Source: an uncultured Lachnospiraceae bacterium
Lineage (GTDB): Bacteria > Bacillota > Clostridia > Lachnospirales > Lachnospiraceae
Direction: 5' to 3'
Length of the DNA: 64,000 nucleotides
NCBI GenBank assembly: GCA_902777355.1
Contig: CACYTU010000013.1
Location: 1-64,000, forward strand
Every line of letters starts with the position of its first letter. Position 1 is the first letter of the stretch. Positions 35,601-45,027 of the stretch are shown one piece after another. Under the pieces are notes generated by a model. The model was given only the letters and a program-made list of their open reading frames with translations, was not told where the DNA came from and ran no database searches. A program made the position numbers and the translations under genes.

Positions 35601-37412
35601 GGCGCTTATGGGCGGCATCCGGAGCAGGGCAACAAGAAAACGGCGGAAGCCATCAGTGATACTATCGCTGATAAGACAGAATCGCCCAATATCGAGATCC
35701 GTAACCAGCAAGGCTGGGGCCTGACGGCCAAAAAGGAATGGACGGACAAGGACTTTATCATCCACGATCCGATCTATATGGCGGTCTACCTGGATGAAGG
35801 AAACGGAAATCTCAGGCTCATAGACGGAACCGTCCGTATGCTGAACACAAACGATACGGAGATCTACTGGTTTTTCCCGGATCTGAAGATAGACGACGAG
35901 CCGAAAACTTTTGATAAATTCATCGTTCGCGAGGTGGAACTGACCGTGGATCCGGAAGGTACGCCCGCAACGCCCGACACGCTCACTATAGACGAAAAAG
36001 GCGTCGTGACAGGCTATACCGGCATCACACCTGTCGATCATGGCGGCAGCATCAGTGTCAAAGGCAAGACCTATAGCGGCACTGATCGAACGGAGAATTA
36101 TACCGTCACCTATGCCACGGGCGAATCCACCGGACAAAACACAAATATCCGCACCGACACCGTGAAGAATTCCCGGCCGGGCATTCAAATCTATAAGACG
36201 GACTGGACCGGTAACAATTACCTGTCCAGAGCTGTATTCACGCTCAAAGACTCCTCCGGGCACGATGTGGGACATGCTTCCTATACTTCAGACGGCAATG
36301 GCCTGGTGACTACGGCCTATCTGAATGAGGGGACATTCACCCTGGAAGAGATAAAAACTCCGTCCGGGTATACGGCCCTGGACGAGCCGATTACGATCAC
36401 AGTGACGACAACACAACCTGCTGATTACGATCTGACTGTGACATCGGGAATCACTACATACTATATTACTGTGAGCGGACCAGAAGACTTCTATACGACC
36501 ACACCGGCGACGGAGACGGACATGGCGCGCATCACGGTCAGGAACCGGACTGTACAGGAACTCAAAGTCATCAAGGAAGGTGTTGACGGCAGCACGAGAA
36601 CTCCCTTGAGCGGCGTCCATTTTGCCCTGTATGACCAGGTTAAAGACAATGAAGGCAACGTGCGTCCGGCTTATAATCCCAAGACCGGCTATGAAGATAT
36701 TGTGACCAAGGATGGCGGCCTTCTCGAGGAAATAACGATAAGCCTCGGGGCAGGCACCTATTACCTGAGGGAGAAGGCGGCTCCCAGCGGCTATAAGAAG
36801 CTGGTGGAAGACCTGTGCTTCACGATCGGCGCGGACGGAACCGTAAGGATCAATAACGCCGGATATTCGAACTGGCTGACCAGGGACACCTCCACTCCGG
36901 GCGCCGTTTCCTATCAGATCAGCATAGAAAATACGCCCCTTGGCATTACTGTCCGCAAGACAGATGAAACAGGAGAAGCATTGCCCGGATCGAAATTTGT
37001 GCTATATCAGAAGAACAAACAGGGCATCTTTGTGATCGTTCACGAATACGGCCTCGGGGAAGAAGGTCTGATCGATTTGACTGACAGAACGGAAATGACT
37101 TTTAGCGGCATGTCCAACGGCACCTATAAGCTTTCTGAGACAAATGCTCCTTCGGGCTATATTATTCTGACCAAAGACATCTATTTCAGCCTGTCCGACG
37201 GAACAATGACGCTTATCGATGAAGACGGAAACGCAAAAACGTATACCGACGTATCACTTCTGGACGATAACACGACCATCGCGGTAAAAAATAATCCCGG
37301 TCCGGCCCTCCCGTCTACCGGCGGGCCCGGAAATAGATACATCCATATCCTTGGCTTGATGATGACCGCAGGCGCAGGATTGCTGCTTTGGAAAAAGAAA
37401 AGGCTGCTTTAG
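29613..37412 (+). CDS. Giant LPXTG surface adhesin 2 (fibro-slime/PA14-like and Cna-B domains)
   Basis: 2599 residues, start at 29613 (MNKKIGIYIRKKFHKK). The first 600 residues parallel adhesin 1: signal peptide, Cys/His module, acidic repeats and two copies of a beta domain with YEVTVTAGEEAGIPEGASLS. The middle differs: about 34050-34300 encodes a PA14/fibro-slime-type carbohydrate-binding region (NWGHDIIFEFTGDDDFWFYV, DGELVLDLGGVHSALGGSV). The C-terminal third has several Cna-B/SpaA domains (FTLEEIKTPSGYTAL, YYLREKAAPSGYKKL, YKLSETNAPSGYIIL) and ends LPSTGG, hydrophobic helix, WKKKRLL. It is cell-wall anchored by sortase; the fibro-slime region suggests a glycan ligand (inference). The two genes are tandem paralogues that share their 5' part but not their ligand-binding middle. 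Confidence 0.92.
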   Translation: MNKKIGIYIRKKFHKKRLRQFAFMMACIVVFCTTYALLLPAVTLEKTAECGLEEHQHEDSCYEDQLVCGQEESGEHRHSNICYQKVLACGKEAHVHSADCFQDKVLESAMDGDFWIDYTGEEAEDAGEESGTSLLEEAEDAGDAAVNEQAAGSALGLEAEEGGQEVEESAGAAETLSEDISGEEAFEEEQAFSDQLPQEDAGEAQTLSEETAGGEVGSDEENSAEEADAAENQFSEEGGFEEGENLTEETEETVGEETGLVEDNPAGESGSDEESPAGETGSDEESPAGETGSVEEDSAGETGSVEGNSSEETETTQEQSSVEEAAGEAEPSSEETFGETLGENAGATTEQTAPDEMTEAEAAPVQGVAADLACQGQDYEVTVTAGEEAGIPEGASLSVSEIMPETSANNTDTDDNTGTELTYEEYVSRTGEALGLEEVSDYYIRLFDIKIVDSYGEKIKIQAPVDVNIQLTDQEGSNVSNAQIVHFADEADETDITEETNGIEETNGAEGEISGTEEASRADGEINGTESAYGADSINQAEGTDSESVTTPAGRAKKALKARKTEGVKKAQKAEKAGKEKKADVIQNVTVESGRAPEEGTTLSFEANGFSVFAVVGTTIEKNVLASDGHNYKVTVTYGPETEIPENADLAVEEITEGSSAAGKSYEDYVTYTENALGMEEGSTGYIRLFDISIVDKDDPEIKYQPVQGSSVAVRVELADSSSDRLDVVHFSDGSEEGEKLQSSTENGENGSAVEFQADGFSVYSIVDAPEPVPVYETVSTLDEIEENQEYYLAIARSGTNYMTSTTVLSNGNSGTVQLKGDTNRTSGENWFFERPEDGKVNIYYLDPDNNKMYLNVDDARNISFSDTPQPLSIEQTKNNAGTFYIYTVIGNKNYALSVRGNRNFFFEQRDNGKDPNERVVLTKYMNDPYKLDGKTFGIAYHDNSAAAAAMSATSKTVNSQNRLEGVDLLMRADVLNNKGILLVAENSDIQEWTFESAGEDKYYIKTTVEGEEKYLSINGANVTLVDSQADASKIQAMPGSDENSGKWHFTVNNRSLNFSGSAANGFNAATGSGATTWLNLVEKSTLSDDDFVEYSARKISASDDILSATEKDDRGNILIDDDGNPVYKPKKTKVVIYTRVWNETTKKYEFYAVDHDGSLVRVYESGDQINWVGNQVNSALWEFTEYTNTDGTPTYFYELENTAYAGKYLAPQSDSIISDQPVGINLNGRREGYDYTSIIAWDDPAYAYSGLKIERDEDGSLRVVTCPLEEAADFHFAVITPPVEEADPVTTVETVDNEEFGISIKMIDFNHAIVGNRDTVQTSYLGSKAWDAAHAYEAETGLVSTNLENGYPRITAPTEMNGESLSGLFNNMAPANHLFIQSVYNESGYFEYDSTQNFAHYNTEGDEAGNFTVYNQLGAIGTDTRSTRVHGQFMPYNDISAETGYAHDSQGNLITNQRNIRGEELPDTDPRKGEPLYLIPQNNADYYFGMELSAVFTQTPDGVDNWGHDIIFEFTGDDDFWFYVDGELVLDLGGVHSALGGSVNFRTGEVISNGVHTTLYDVFKSNYEARGGAELNKLDEIFVTKEVNGQTVHVFSDYTTHEMKMFYMERGAGASNLKMRFNLASVKPGTVELSKKLKGGSNASNKLIQYPYQIWYQTADYQQNDDGTYVLDENGHRVITHYHTPVLLSQPPANTNLTGRVYAVYKGTKKLIPFRESMKIGGITYNNVFLLRAGETAVINFPENTYRYKLVECGVDTAVYQHVYVNGDERQNEIFGKAYNNTDGWGDTNVPETPPKETTTYEGTTRSDFGITYYTTEGRPRVEYTNEVPPEVMRTLSFEKVLYDTNGVRLTDEQAAQIKDAFTFRLYLGNEFAEQENLLPADMYTYYIKGPDHNYCKWDKANKKFVSLGVNTFDAFNNLSEADRQAGTFTTSMYGAISKIPAGYTVEVRDLIVGTKYKVDEPDREIPKGYTRRDSDGYVRMDLAGGPVVYYTDQQGAYGRHPEQGNKKTAEAISDTIADKTESPNIEIRNQQGWGLTAKKEWTDKDFIIHDPIYMAVYLDEGNGNLRLIDGTVRMLNTNDTEIYWFFPDLKIDDEPKTFDKFIVREVELTVDPEGTPATPDTLTIDEKGVVTGYTGITPVDHGGSISVKGKTYSGTDRTENYTVTYATGESTGQNTNIRTDTVKNSRPGIQIYKTDWTGNNYLSRAVFTLKDSSGHDVGHASYTSDGNGLVTTAYLNEGTFTLEEIKTPSGYTALDEPITITVTTTQPADYDLTVTSGITTYYITVSGPEDFYTTTPATETDMARITVRNRTVQELKVIKEGVDGSTRTPLSGVHFALYDQVKDNEGNVRPAYNPKTGYEDIVTKDGGLLEEITISLGAGTYYLREKAAPSGYKKLVEDLCFTIGADGTVRINNAGYSNWLTRDTSTPGAVSYQISIENTPLGITVRKTDETGEALPGSKFVLYQKNKQGIFVIVHEYGLGEEGLIDLTDRTEMTFSGMSNGTYKLSETNAPSGYIILTKDIYFSLSDGTMTLIDEDGNAKTYTDVSLLDDNTTIAVKNNPGPALPSTGGPGNRYIHILGLMMTAGAGLLLWKKKRLL
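30405..30545 (+). repeat. 39-bp in-frame repeats in adhesin 2
   Basis: Units of 13 codons encoding AGETGSDEESP-like sequence, four to five copies with small changes (GETGSDEES, GETGSVEED, GETGSVEGN). Adhesin 1 has only two matching units at 22340-22400, so copy number differs between the paralogues. Confidence 0.8.
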
Positions 37413-37525
37413 GAAAAATGCTGTTTTAGAAAAAGAAAAGGCTGCTTTAGAAAAAGGCTGCTTTGGAAAAAGAAAAGGCTGCTTTAGGAAAAATACTGTT
37501 TTAGAAAAAGAAAAGGATGCTTTGG
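37391..37525 (+). repeat. Four 37/38-bp tandem repeats spanning the adhesin 2 stop codon
   Basis: GAAAAAGAAAAGGCTGCTTT recurs at 37391, 37429, 37466 and 37504. The first copy is the C-terminal KKKRLL coding sequence with its TAG. Alternate copies are most alike, so it may also be read as two 75-bp units. Confidence 0.88.
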
Positions 37526-37589
37526 TGAGCCGATAACCCGGATTTCAAGATCCGCCTGTCTGATGCAGCGTGAATAAACGTTACAATGA

Positions 37590-37662
37590 TTCAAGACTCG
37601 CTCGCGAGTCTTGCGCACGTATCCCACGACTGAAGTCACGGGTATTGCGCGATGAAGAATAA
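37590..37662 (+). repeat. R3 palindromic repeat, first copy
   Basis: CAAGACTCGC/GCGAGTCTTG palindrome followed by ATCCCACGACTGAAGTCACG and GGTATTGCGCGATGAAGAAT. The same blocks occur inverted at 59400-59610. The CCCACGACTGAAGT-type hairpin resembles the ends and guide-RNA scaffolds of IS200/IS605-group elements, but no transposase or TnpB is present. Confidence 0.7.
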
Positions 37663-37725
37663 ACAGCGGGCAGGCTGCTGCAAAGATGAAATTGCCTGCA
37701 TCACCGGAATCAAATTTCAAAAAAT

Positions 37726-37790
37726 AAAGACCCTTTCAGGTACAGTGTCGCCAGAGGAAAAGACACTGTTCTTGAAAGGGTCTTTTTTCT
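37726..37790 (+). terminator. Strong bipartite-stem terminator
   Basis: AAAGACCCTTTCA and TACAGTGTC pair with GACACTGT and TTGAAAGGGTCTTT across a short loop, followed by a T-run. It separates the adhesin region from the kinase-NACHT gene. 37791-38060 contains repeats built on GGCCGGGCAGGTCATGGC and no gene. Confidence 0.88.
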
Positions 37791-38076
37791 TTTTGATGAC
37801 AAGGCACGTGAAATGAAATAATTCTCCCCGCGGGGAATGCGGGCAGGTCACGGCAGAGGGAGACACGTGCAAGTCATGCCGGAGGTCGGCCGGGCAGGTC
37901 ATGGCAAGCCTGTTCAGAGGCCGCCAAGTCCGATCAGTAATGGCAGGTCTGTTCAGAAGGCGGCAAGTCCTGACGTTTATGGCGGACCGTGCCAGACCGG
38001 TGTAAAGAGCTGCATGCCCTCTCCGCCTTGTTACGTGATATAATTCAAATACGCACGAGATTTTCAGGAGCATATT

Positions 38077-41000
38077 ATGGATACACGAATCGAACTGCAG
38101 AAAAATGACAGGCTGTTATTTCCCGGCATGGAATGTACCATTGACCATTCGGTCGGGCGGGGGTCCAATGTCATCGCCTATGTCGGGCATTACAGAGACC
38201 ATCAGAATCCTTCTCTTTCTCACAGTCCTGATCCGGGAGCTTTTTCCTTATGACCGGGAAGGCGGAATATGGAGAAGTCCCGACGGGGACATTCATGTTG
38301 AAAGTGGTGCGGGTTCAATCTATGAACTGAACAGGATGACCTTTCTGAGGGGAAATGAAGTTCATATCCGCCTGCTGGAAAAAATTCCCGCGGACATGGA
38401 TGTCAATATCAACACATATGAATATCACAACACGCTGTACAGTCTGGTGGGATATACCGGAGGGCGGAATCTGAATGAGGAGCTCGACAGGGCGCAGTGG
38501 CAGGACCGGGGTGCCGGCGGCACGGAGCTGCTTCTGCATACGGTCCGGATCATCAAGGGCGCGCTGGATGTACTGCAGTCCTTCCATCAGGCCGGCTATC
38601 TGCACCTCGACATCAGCCCGGACAATATCCTGCTGATCGGAGAGGGGGAGAAAGAGCGTGTGACACTGATCGACTACAACAGTGTTCACACGATGGATGA
38701 AATAAGGCAAAAGAACTCTGTCTACTACAGTATAAAAGAGGGATTCACAGCTCCGGAGGTCCGGATGGGCAGATTCTCCAGGATCGGGGAGTGGACAGAC
38801 CTGTACTCCCTGACTGCCGTGCTCTATGTATGCCTGACAGGCAGAAAGCTGACTCCCCTGCAGATGACAGGCAATTCCCCGGTCAGCCTTGACCCCGCCG
38901 AATTCCCTTTTCTGAAGGAATGTCCGGAGACAGTCTTGTCCCTGCTGCGCCGGATTCTGCGCCGGGGCATTGAGATCACACCGCGCAGAAGATATCAAAA
39001 CGCGGAGCAGATGCGCGCGGATATCTCGGAACTGGAAGACAGGATCCTGGGCAGGGGCATTACCCACTGGGCTCTGTGGGAAGCCGGCCGTGCCCGCATC
39101 AGGCGTTCACTGAGCGAAAATCCCGCTCTGGACTATCTGCGGGATGAAAAAAGAATTTATCCCCTTTATGCCATGTCGGAAGAGGGGGAAAAGATTCCCC
39201 TGCTTCCCGGGGCAGGCAGCGCACCCTTCCATCCTTTCGGGAGAGGCGGCTCACCCCACACACCCATTCTGCTTCTGGGGGGAGGCGGCACGGGCAAGAC
39301 GACGACGCTGCTGCGCATTGCCTGCGGACAGGACAGGAGATATACTCCTGCCTCAGCAGTTGTCTACTATATATCTCTGTATGGGTACAGGAATAAGGAA
39401 CAGAATTATATCTGCGACAGGCTTTTGGAGAGCCTGAAATTCAAGCCTCACACCGACAGCATGGAGAGTGCCCGCAGGGAACTGATACAGCTTCTGGACA
39501 GGCCGGCCGGGGGACGGACACTGCTTCTTCTGGATGGCCTCAATGAGGCGGCCGGAGACACCGGACCGCTCCTTGAAGAGATCAGCAGGTTCTCCGGTCT
39601 TGCCGGCCTGCAGGTCATCCTTACCAGTCGGACCGATCCGGGTCTCGCCGGTTACCGCAAGCTGACCCTCTGCCGCCTGGAACAGGAAGAAGTCAAAAGA
39701 ATCCTGTCCGGAGAAGGGATCCTGCCTCCGGAAAACATGGAGGTTTTTGACCTGCTGACATTTCCTATGCTGCTGGCCATGTATATCAGGACAGTTCAGA
39801 GCAGGGAACATCAGGTCCGGCCCGACAGCCGGGATCAGCTCATCACAGGATATCTCGCGGCCATTCTGGAAAAAGAAAAAAGAAATCTGCCGCAGGAAAA
39901 CAGCTTTTCCATGGGCTGTGAAGCGGCTGTCCGCTATCTTCTTCCGGAAATCGCCGGCCTGGCAAGTCAGAAAAAACATGCGCTGTCCGGCCGGGAACTG
40001 CGGCCGCTCGTCGAAGCATGCTTTGGGGAATTATCCAAAAGGACGATCACAACGGTCTATCCGGACTGGATCGGGCACACGGCGGACCTTCGATTCGGCG
40101 CAAAGACCGCAGATGAGTGGTACGGCATCGCTGTCCTGGATCTCCTGTGGAAGCGCCTGGGTTTCCTGGTCAGGGATGAGCAGGGAAATTTCAGGATCCT
40201 TCATCAGATGATCGAGGACTATCTGGCGGAGAAAAGCCGGCAGTTTCACAAAGAATTTGACCGGGAGAAGCGCCGTGAAAAGACCCTCAGGGGATTTTTC
40301 CTTCTGTGCGCGGGCATATTCCTGGTTTCGGCAATCGTCGGTTACACCTCTTTCATGAATGCGCAGCTGGCAGCCAGGCGCCGCGAGATCATACAGAAGG
40401 ACACGGAGACTCTGGTCAGTATGAGTGAGACCGCACTCGAACAGGGAAAGCGGTATGAAGCCAAGGAGGCCGCCATGCAGGCACTGCCGGCAGAAGACCC
40501 GGACCGCCCGGCCACCACAAAAGCCCAGCATGCGTTGGCTTCTTCCCTTCTGGCCTATCAGGCCCCGGAATACCGGCTGATCAGTTCAATCGATCTTCCG
40601 GCAGAGTTAAAACAGGCGGCAGTTTCTGAATCCGGAAGATATCTGGCTGTCGTTGATGAGTTGGACGTTTTACGCTGCTATGACGGAAATAAGGGCACGG
40701 TCCTCTGGGAAAAAACAGACATGGCTGAAGGGTCGCCAGGTCCATTCTACGTCCTGGAAGACACAGGGGGCATTCTGGCGGTCGGGAAGAACCATCTCGT
40801 ACTGTACTCCCTCCGGGACGGCAGCATCAAATGGAAAATAGACTGTGGAATAAACGACTTGTATCTGGATGGAGAAAACCTTCTGGTCCTTGAGGAATAC
40901 AAGGAAGAAAAAGAAGACAAGGAAAACAAAGAAGGAAAAGACGACAAGGAAAAGTGGCTATTCCATACATTCAGGACCGCAACAGGAGAGGAGACGGCTC

Positions 41001-43222
41001 CGGCCGTGAGCTTTGCCCCCGGCTGGGGGGATGAATATTTGAACATACCCGGAACGGGCGGTTTCGTTCAATATTCAGATTCTTTAACCTGTTTTATCAA
41101 TTACCGTGTTTATGAAAACAATGATGCCCCCGCCGCGTTTCTGGACTGGATCAACACCGCTACAGGAGAATGTGTGCGGTCAGTTGCTTTACCCATAGGA
41201 GAAGGCGAAGTCAGCTCTTTCTATAACCTGAATACCAGTGGGATCAATATGAAGTATATTGCACCTGACCGGAAGACATGGGAAAAAGGGGGACTTTTTG
41301 TCTGTATGGCTTGTCCCCGTCCATTAAAAAATCCTGAGCTGATCTACGGATTCGTGGAGGACGGAAGCGACAGTTTCAAATATTCCGGACGAATCGAAAC
41401 GGATTTTTTCAATCTGCCTGACGCTGAACCCCGGATTCCGCAAATGAATGTCCCGGTTGTTCTGGAATTATCCAGTGGAAGAATTATGATCCTGTACGGA
41501 GGAAATGACATTACCATAGAAAGAAAAGACGGCAGGGAGTTTGTACGGAAACTGCCGCTCATAAATGAGAATTACATGTATACGGGTCAGATATTTCCAG
41601 GCAGCGATGTGATTGCATACAGATTTCAGGAAGATCCATTCCGGCTTTTTGTTTTATATAATGATGGAACCGCAGAGTCTTCCTCCCGGGCAGGCGGGAA
41701 TATTCGTCTGCCGGATACGTGTATAGCGAAGACTTCCGCTGCCGGCATGTTCAATGCATATGGCCTGTGCAGCAATCCCGACGCGGGTTCCACTGTGGCA
41801 GATAGCCTTGAAAAATATGGTGCCGCTTTCTGCCTGGTTCCGTCCTCGGACCAGAGAAAAATCTATATCGTCGGATATGCAGGAGACCGGAACGGAGTGT
41901 CCATGTCGAACATCTCTTTTGACAGCGATTGTTTCCCGGGCAGTCACCTCGAGCCTACAGGCAAAAAAATGCTATGGCACGAAGTCCTGGATTCCCGCGC
42001 TGATATAAAGCATGATGATCTCACGGGGCAGAATCTCTTTCTTTTCCCTGAGCAGGGGATTCTTGCGGCGATGGGAGAGATCGGGGAGATGATCCTGATA
42101 GAAGATGCCGATTATTCTGTGAGCATTTCTGACCTCAGGGACCTGTCGGTATCAAAGAAGTACTATTTCTCTTTTCCGGATGAATACAGCGAAATCTGCG
42201 GAATTTCCGAAGACGGAAAAACCCTGTATTTCAAAGATTTCTCTCTTGATCTGGAAAGCGGAGAAAGAACAGAGTTCGCGGGAAACGGCACGGTGCCTGA
42301 TGATTCAGATTCTGTTTCAAATCCCGGTGATGATGCTTATTCTGTTGATGATGCCGGGCAGATTATCTTTTCGAAAAAACAATTTATTTGTGAAGACAGC
42401 GAACAGTTATATTCATTAGAAGACGGAAAATGGGAACTTGAAAATGAAGACGGCTGGGACGGGGAAAATCTGCACTGGATCTTTGACGGAAAAATTCATA
42501 CTGTAAGTATGCTTCATGAAGGCGGGAATATACTTGACCATCGCGTGCTGGAACATGAGCTGCATCATTATTATTCACTGCATGATATTGTGTCCGGAGA
42601 CAACGGTCTTCTTTTTGTCAGATGCACCGGCCGTGAAAAAGGAGACGCTGATCTTTCAGACGTTGAGTATTTTATGGCCTACTCTTTGGAAACCGGACAG
42701 TGGACACGGATTGACATTCCCGCGCTTTATCAGGGTAGGATCATGCCTTATCCCGCAAAAAGCAGCAAGTGGTTTGCGGTGGCCTGTGGTGACAATATAC
42801 TTCGGATTTACGATTTTGAAAAAGGTGAGTTTATCCGGCAGTGTTCCGGAACAGTCTACAGTGCGGATATCCAGAACATGGAATTTGTGATGGAAGACAG
42901 GTATCTGGCGGTCTGGGGCAAAAATGACGTGTCTGTCTTCGACACATCCACCGGCGACCGCCTTTTCTACAGAAAAGCAGGCACAAACACTATTGTGGAT
43001 GATACACTGTCCCTGAAGGTTTATGAGGACGGCGAAGACCTGTATTTCACGGGCAAAACAGGTTTCTGCCTGGATACGGAGGAATGGGAAATCAGGTATG
43101 ATATCCCGTGGCTGGCAGCGGTGACGGACGACTGGATCTTCACACAGGAAGGAACTGTGATTACCCGATATCCCAAATATACCCTGCAGGACTTGATTCA
43201 GGCAGGGCGGGAAGAAGAGTGA
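38077..43222 (+). CDS. Protein kinase-NACHT-transmembrane-beta-propeller protein, 5' end frameshifted
   Basis: The true start appears to be the ATG at 38077 (CAGGAG upstream), giving MDTRIELQKNDRLLFPGMEC and a Gly-rich loop SVGRGSNVIAYVG. That frame stops at 38251, while the rest of the kinase (VLIRELFPYDREGG...) continues in the next frame; one extra base near 38224 explains it. Downstream are HLDISPDNILL (catalytic loop), LIDYNS (DFG position), a NACHT-type NTPase with Walker A GGGGTGKTTTL (39271) and Walker B LLLLDGLNEA (39521), one membrane helix (40300-40350, FFLLCAGIFLVSAIVG), and about 870 residues of WD40/PQQ-like propeller. The VAIK lysine position is Arg. Kinase-STAND-propeller proteins are candidate sensors with an effector domain, including antiviral ones; the function here is not known. 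Two WYL proteins follow. Confidence 0.8.
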
Positions 43223-43520
43223 AAAATCGCGCCGATGCGCCGATTTTTCACTCAGGATGTTTGTGCCGCGAAACGGCGCAAACATCCACTGATGTCAACG
43301 AGAAATCGTCTTCACGAATTTCTCATTGACGATGCCTTCGCACTTACGTGCTCCGGCATGCTGCGGAAGAGTGAAAAATATCGTCGATACGATATTTTTC
43401 ACTCAGGATGTTTGTGCCGCGAAACGGCGCAAACATCCACTGATGTCAACGAGAAATCGTCTTCATGAATTTCTCATTGACGATGCCTTCGCACTTACGT
43501 GCTCCGGCATGGTCGGAATG
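43214..43520 (+). repeat. Two 151-bp repeats of hairpins spanning the stop codon
   Basis: Units begin GAAGAGTGAAAAAT at 43214 and 43366. Each holds four hairpins: GTGAAAAATCG with CGATTTTTCAC; GGATGTTTGTGCCG with CGGCGCAAACATCC; GTCAACGAGAAAT with ATTTCTCATTGAC; GCAC with GTGC. The arms vary between copies but stay complementary: the inner part of the first hairpin is CGCCGATGCG in one and TCGTCGATACGA in the other. The first unit includes the TGA of the kinase-NACHT gene. Confidence 0.88.
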
Positions 43521-43549
43521 AGTAATAAATAATAAGGTGGGTTATCCAT

Positions 43550-44752
43550 ATGGCTTACAGCGAACTGATCAAAAACTTCAGCCGGATCCGGGCTTATCTG
43601 CGCTCCTTTTATGTCTACGGTTTCAGGCACCGCAATGAGTTTACCCAGAAGAGCGCGCGAAGCTATGACAATGAGCGCAGGCGGGTCGAGAGCTGGCTGG
43701 GTGACTATATGTCATTCGGCCGTGACGCGGAGGGACGCCGCGTATTCTTATCCGTGGACAGCAGGGCCATAAAGGAAAACCCCCTTTACAGAGCCTTCCG
43801 GGCCAAAAGCTTCACGGACCGGGACATCACCCTGCATTTTCACATTCTGGATATTCTGAAGGTTACGGGCGGACAATCCATCACAGAAATAATGGACGAG
43901 TTGTCGAACCGGATGTCAGAGTTTGAAAACGATGAACTTCCGGACGAATCCACTATAAGAAAAAAGCTCAGGGAGTATATCTCCCTTGGCCTGATCGAAA
44001 TGAAAAAACGCGGAAGGGAGACGGTTTATACGCTAAGTGAGGACCACATCGATTTCTCCTCCTGGGATGCGGCGGCGGCTTTTTTCTCGGAAGCCTCGCC
44101 GCTGGGTGTGGTCGGTTCCTTTTTACAGGACCGCCTGCCGGGGAAATTTGATAAGTTCCGTTTCAAGCACCATTATATCCTGAACGCTCTGGACAGTGAG
44201 ATCCTGTACGAACTGTTTTCGGCAATCGGGGAAAGCCGGTTGATCACATTTACTTCCCGAAAGCAGCGCACGACTGCTTTACCCTTGAAGGTGTACATTG
44301 GAACCCAGACGGGCAGGCAGTACCTTCTTGCCTGGTCCCCTGTAAAAGAAGGATTTTTCTTCCACCGCGCTGACCTGATTGACAGCGTTAAAGCAGGTGA
44401 TATCTTTCCTTTTCCGGAAGCCCAGAAAAAACGTCTGGACGAATTCTGTTCCTTTGCATGGGGCGTGACCGGCAATAATCACACCCGCCTGGAACATATC
44501 GAGATGACGGTTTTCGCCGGACCTGAAGAAGGACATATCGTCGAAAGACTGGAGAGAGAAAAAAGATGCGGCAGAGTGGAAAAGCTGGATGACAGCCACT
44601 GGAAATTTACCGCGGATGTTTATGAAGCCTTTGAGATGCTGCCCTGGCTGCGGACATTTACCGGACGGGTCACAGATCTTCAGTGCACAGACAAACGCGT
44701 TATCAATCGATTCTGGAAAGACTTTCACGAAATGATGCAAATGTATGAATAA
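43550..44752 (+). CDS. WYL-domain transcriptional regulator-like protein 1
   Basis: 400 residues. An N-terminal region (SYDNERRRVESWLGDY) resembles the winged-helix part of WYL proteins, and DILKVTGGQSITEIMDEL plus STIRKKLREYISLGLIEMKK looks like a second DNA-binding winged helix. The WYL region spans about 215-300 (ITFTSRKQRTTALPLKVYIG, RQYLLAWSPVKEGFFFHRAD), followed by the C-terminal extension domain. WYL proteins bind nucleotides or nucleic acids and often control defence or stress genes. The gene is followed closely by a second WYL gene, a conserved tandem arrangement in Lachnospiraceae-type genomes (from memory). Start ATG at 43550 after AAGGTGGG. A ligand cannot be named. Confidence 0.82.
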   Translation: MAYSELIKNFSRIRAYLRSFYVYGFRHRNEFTQKSARSYDNERRRVESWLGDYMSFGRDAEGRRVFLSVDSRAIKENPLYRAFRAKSFTDRDITLHFHILDILKVTGGQSITEIMDELSNRMSEFENDELPDESTIRKKLREYISLGLIEMKKRGRETVYTLSEDHIDFSSWDAAAAFFSEASPLGVVGSFLQDRLPGKFDKFRFKHHYILNALDSEILYELFSAIGESRLITFTSRKQRTTALPLKVYIGTQTGRQYLLAWSPVKEGFFFHRADLIDSVKAGDIFPFPEAQKKRLDEFCSFAWGVTGNNHTRLEHIEMTVFAGPEEGHIVERLEREKRCGRVEKLDDSHWKFTADVYEAFEMLPWLRTFTGRVTDLQCTDKRVINRFWKDFHEMMQMYE

Positions 44753-44983
44753 ACAGCGAGCAAGCGGCCGCAAATGCCGAGCTCGCTCGAGCATTTGCGG
44801 ACATTTGCGAGCGCCCACACATGAGCATAGAGATATTTTTTGCACAAAATGTGCAAAAAAGATCGGGATGCGAATGTGTGGAGCGATGCGAGAGCTCGCA
44901 AGAGCGGAGCAGCGCGTAGTTTATTCATACATGCTTATAAACAGCGAGCAAGCGGCCGCAAATGCCGAGCTCGCTCGAGCAAG
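44749..44983 (+). repeat. Two 45-bp direct repeats, 188 bp apart, the first containing a stop codon
   Basis: ATAAACAGCGAGCAAGCGG with CCGCAAATGCCGAGCTCGCT follows at 44749 and 44937. The first starts with the TAA of WYL gene 1. Between them are inverted segments (GAGCTCGC, TTTTGCACAAAATGTGCAAAA, and TAGTTTATTCATACAT, which is the inverse of the WYL gene end). The short ORFs here are artefacts. Confidence 0.82.
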
Positions 44984-45027
44984 CTACTGCCAGGACATGG
45001 GTACAAGCAGGAAAGGAGATGCCGGCA

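Noticed and set aside
37484..37720. ORF containing ILHRAIPVTSVVGY, also found at 58903-59553
   Set aside because: The shared peptide is a translation of the R3 palindromic repeat, not a conserved protein.
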